The translations under genes and the position numbers were made by a program. This document shows positions 61,010 through 64,000 of a DNA stretch of 64,000 nt, piece after piece. The notes beneath the pieces were generated by a model. That model had not been told where the DNA came from. It ran no database searches and was given only the letters and a program-made list of their open reading frames with translations. The DNA is taken from positions 134,123,170 through 134,187,169 of the forward strand of contig NC_068910.1 of the NCBI RefSeq assembly GCF_023091745.1, read 5' to 3'. This DNA comes from Budorcas taxicolor. Taxonomy: Eukaryota > Chordata > Mammalia > Artiodactyla > Bovidae. Positions within the stretch are counted from its first letter, which is position 1; the number at the start of each line of letters is the position of its first letter.

Positions 61010-61330
61010 TTTTTTTTTTTTTTTTTTTGAGTTTGAGAGTAGAAAATTCCTCTTTATTCATTGCAATAACTTGTATCGCCTCAGTCTCTTAACATGTTCG
61101 CCTCTTTCTGCCCCTCTTGCTGGTCCCACAACTGGATCATATTCTTTCTTACTCTTACCACATTGAGCTAGCCTCAGTGAGCCTCTGAACCGAGGAGGCG
61201 AGAACAGGGAGCAAGCACAGAAGAGGCCAGGGAAGGGAAAGGGAGGCAGGAAGTCTGGCGGCACCAAGTCCTGGTGCAGCATCATGAAGAGCTCACACAT
61301 GGGTCAGATGCCATAGCTCTGAAGGGCAAC
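61010..61330 (-). pseudogene. Candidate processed retrocopy (minus strand), parent unknown
   Basis: On the minus strand the segment ends in a 19-base A-run (T-run 61010-61028) preceded 24 bases upstream by AATAAA (61058-61053). That is the layout of a reverse-transcribed mRNA 3' end. A minus frame (61300-61058) ends in GEHVKRLRRYKLLQ with a stop whose last base opens the AATAAA signal. Upstream of 61300 the same frame hits a stop within 12 bases. I do not recognise the protein. The 5' boundary and a target-site duplication are unclear. Alternatively this is a noncoding retro-insertion whose open frame is chance. Confidence 0.5.
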
Positions 61331-62034
61331 TTACTCCTTGCGTCTGCATCGGGCTTTTTTCAAGGGTGATTAGCTCAGGCCGGCCATTACCCCACAGACT
61401 TCCTAGAACAGGGTCCTCACAGACTCACTCCTGCTGGATCCCAAGTCTCCAGCTGGATAAAGAAGGAAGAGAATGAGTTACTCACACTAGCTAATCTGCG
61501 GCTTTTGGTCACCCATTCTCAGACCACAGCATGACACAGCTTCCCTTTAAGTTTTTCTGGAGACTGTCCAATCCTGAGAGAAGGAAAACAGCACACCAGA
61601 CTAGTGGGAGGCATCCCTTATTCCATCATGATTAAGAGACTTCTGTTTTAGTATCTACAGCACTCGCTGGAGATCCTGGCAAGAACAGGCACTCGATAAA
61701 CGCCTGCTAAGCTGAGCCAACTTTTCCCGCTATTTCCCACACTAAGAGCACTGGATCCTGCTGGACTCCAGACCCTGCACAGATGTCCACTTGCCGTCTC
61801 TCCCTGTCTCCAGCTACTCCTTTCTGCTGTCAGCTTCATCTTCCTGACCACTGCGTCTGTCACAGTCCTCTCTGTCCAGTGACTGATGGAGACATGGCTG
61901 GTGTCAAAGACCATTAGCTTTCCATTCACCTCCCTCTGGCACCAGCTTCTCCTTAGCTTTCCAGCCCTGCATCTCACAAGCAGACTACTCGACTGGGTTT
62001 CTGTGTGAAATCTGCTTCATCCGATCACTGGACA

Positions 62035-62265
62035 AGCACTGTATTTAGTCTGCACCATGTGACAGGCACGGGGCCAGACCCTTCTGCAGATGGCGTAAGA
62101 ACCCTGAAAATGAGGTACACTCACCCCATCCTGCAGTTGTGGAAACAGAGGGCAAGCCCTTGACTAACTTGCCCAAGGGCCTGGCATGCCTGATGGCATA
62201 GCCAGAATTGGGAACCCCAGGTTCCCAGGTTCAAGTCCACCCTTAAACCACACTGCACATCAGTG
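62035..62265 (-). mobile_element. MIR SINE
   Basis: Minus orientation: ccatgtgacaggcacggggc, gttgtggaaacagagggcaa and ctaacttgcccaagggcctg. Confidence 0.75.
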
Positions 62266-62589
62266 AAGTGCCTGGGGACAGAGGTTGCTGAAATGATTCA
62301 TACCTCCACAAGGTACACACGCACACACATTCCCAAACCACTCCAGGCCTAGAAATCATCCTCAATGGACTGCCCATCCCACATAATCCAGAATGTCCCA
62401 GACACTATCCCAGTCTCTGGTTTTGGCCAAGGAAATTATTCTGGATTTGGGACTCCTACCTTAGGTCTTCTACCTGAATTTGATGTGCTGAGTTATGTAT
62501 TCATTTGCCAACTGAACCCTCTGATCAGTCACATCACTATCGCATGGACCAAATACATACACCCCATCTTGGTTTTATTATTAGACAAT

Positions 62590-62800
62590 GTTTACAAAAT
62601 GCCTCCTATGAACTGAGTGCTACACTAAACATTTACAGGAACTATCTCTGTTAATCTTCATAATTCTCTAAGGTGCGTTCTATTATTGTCATCATTTTAT
62701 GGGAGGATACAAAGGCTTAACCAGGTGAAGTAACTTTCCCAAAGTTACGAAGTGTTAGAGTCAGTACTTGAACCAGGCAGCACCATCAACCCTCAGATCT
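62590..62800 (-). mobile_element. MIR SINE
   Basis: Minus orientation: ctcctatgaactgagtgcta, cattttatgggaggatacaa and agtaactttcccaaagttac. Confidence 0.8.
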
Positions 62801-62828
62801 ATAGACCCTTCTCAGCCAATCTGCTTGA

Positions 62829-62878
62829 CCAACACACACACACCCACCCACACCCACCCACACCCACCCACACATACC
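62829..62878 (+). repeat. CACACCCAC-type short tandem repeat
   Basis: A (CA)n start passes into repeated cacccaccca units, then catacccaa. Confidence 0.9.
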
Positions 62879-63519
62879 CAATCTGGTCCCGAAATGAGTA
62901 AAGCAAACCAAGAATCCATTCAGTAACCCCTCCACTTAACTCGCAAGCATCCCCACTCTTCCAAAATGACACAGTGACCAGGAGAAGAGCAGATCTGAAC
63001 GGAAGGATTTAGGGTAACACCCCCCAGCCTCTCTTCCCACTGGGCATGGCCTTCTTGGTCCCATGCTCTTCAGGCCTCAAAGCTCTTAGCAGAATTCCCA
63101 ACTCCCAAACCTGGAGTAAAGGGAGAAAAACTTCATGGGACACTTCTGGAAGGCCAACCACTTCAAACATGTTAGCTGTCCAGCCTGCTATCTGTTCCCG
63201 TACAGGCTTCGCTCAGGCCATTGAGGCAGGAGGCATAAAGCAGAAAGGATTAAAGCCTAGACCTTGGCAACAACCATGCCCGGGTTCAAAGTGCCTCCAT
63301 TTTTCATCTGTCAACCAAAATAATTATTATATCTACTTCAGAATGTTGTGAAGATTAAGAGAGATGATGCACATTAGGTGTTCAGCATATAATAAAATAA
63401 GTTGGTAGTTATTATCATTTTCTTACCCTCTCAGCCTGGGATGTGTGCCCCAACTTTACCACTGACCCATCAAAACCTAATGCAAATCACAGCTCCCCCT
63501 ATCCTTAGCCAGGTGAGTG

Positions 63520-63631
63520 AAGTAGAACTGGCACTGACTGAGCATCTTCCATATGCTGAGCACTAACAACAAGTACTGAGGACACAAAAATGAATAAGAC
63601 AACGCCCTGAACTTCAGGAATTCACAGTCTT
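63520..63631 (+). mobile_element. L2 LINE fragment
   Basis: tgactgagcatcttccatat, gaggacacaaaaatgaataa and ctgaacttcaggaattcaca, in L2 order. A truncated SINE interrupts it immediately to the right. Confidence 0.65.
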
Positions 63632-63645
63632 AAGGAAGACAGGAA

Positions 63646-63765
63646 TGGCAACCCTCTCCAGCATTCTTGCTTGGAGAATCCCATGGACAGAGGAGCCTGG
63701 CAGGCTGCAGTCCGTGGGATCGCAAGAATCGGACGTGACTTCGTAACTAAACCACCACCACCAGC
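63646..63765 (+). mobile_element. Truncated Bov-tA/Bov-A SINE
   Basis: About 120 bases of SINE body (tggcaaccctctccagcatt onward) with a (CCA)n tail. A perfect 14-base direct repeat, aaggaagacaggaa, flanks it at 63632-63645 and 63766-63779. It is 5'-truncated: the tRNA-like head is missing. Confidence 0.93.
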
Positions 63766-64000
63766 AAGGAAGACAGGAAAGAAACAGCTCACTTCAAAAC
63801 TGCAGAGCAAGTGCACTGACAGAGCATGCTATGGGAGGGTGCAGGAGAAGCCAGTCAGATCACCGTGAGGGCGGGTGGGAGGGGCAGTGGGGGCCAAGGT
63901 AAGGAGTCGGAACTGAGTTCTGAAGGCAGCGAGAAGCCATGGAAAGGCTTTCAGCAGAGGAGTCAAATGCACAGACTTGTGCTTTAAAAAGGGATCGCTT

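Larger units (their letters stand above)
46859..64000 (-). other. SLC12A8: SLC12A8 intron upstream of the first visible exon (incomplete)
   Basis: This runs from the acceptor of the 46712-46858 exon to the right edge. I saw no exon encoding the expected start region (MTQMSQVQELFHE by memory of the human protein) and no obvious promoter CpG island. Most of it is intronic repeats, listed separately. Stretches without anything nameable include 46870-48630, 50450-53200 (except a G-run and two unexplained reading frames), 53440-54330, 55450-56100, 56530-57930, 58720-59160, 59460-60880, 61350-62030 and 62880-63510. Confidence 0.7.

Noticed and set aside
62829..62878. Short regularly repeated units as a CRISPR array
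   Set aside because: No spacers; it is a simple tandem repeat in a mammalian intron.

Overview
The window looks like nuclear DNA of a ruminant, most likely a bovid (cattle, buffalo, sheep or goat; I cannot tell which). It is dense with Bov-tA and Bov-A2 SINEs, BovB (RTE-clade) LINE fragments and CHR-type SINE pieces. That combination is diagnostic of ruminant genomes. Older mammalian layers (MIR, L2, L1, MaLR-type LTRs, hAT and mariner fossils) lie underneath. There is no bacterial-style gene organisation, and nearly all open reading frames are fortuitous or lie in retrotransposons.

The one protein-coding gene I can support is SLC12A8 (cation-chloride cotransporter family member CCC9), read from the minus strand. 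Three consecutive internal coding exons are visible: 46712-46858 (49 codons), 41280-41471 (64 codons) and 32772-33003 (77 codons plus one base). Each has a canonical AG acceptor and GT donor. They join in frame (junction phases 0, 0, 0, then 1) and give one continuous amino-acid-permease-type segment from the cytosolic N-terminus through the early transmembrane helices. The first coding exon (start codon) and all exons after the third are not visible. The window therefore sits inside the 5' half of the gene, and everything else appears to be intron.

Layout. 1-32771 is the downstream intron, at least 32.7 kb. It holds a near-full-length BovB (about 3785-6678) that splits a MIR, an L1 3' end (10040-10895), a low-copy stretch with MIR/L2 relics (13.4-23 kb), and a cluster of LTRs, L1 and Bov-A2 (24-30.5 kb). 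33004-41279 is an intron with three BovB copies, two of them facing each other, and an L1 ORF2 piece. 41472-46711 is an intron with BovB, Bov-A2, two LTR relics and Bov-tA. 46859-64000 is the upstream intron, with many SINEs that have clean target-site duplications, a poly(A)-tailed insertion inside a Bov-tA at 58.3 kb, and a possible retrocopy at 61.0 kb.

I found no undescribed biological system. The points most worth a second look are the two unassigned poly(A)-tailed insertions (58.3 and 61.0 kb), the facing BovB and Bov-A2 pairs that could form double-stranded RNA in the SLC12A8 pre-mRNA, and the well-resolved nested insertion chronology. Subfamily names come from recognition by eye, not from a RepeatMasker run.
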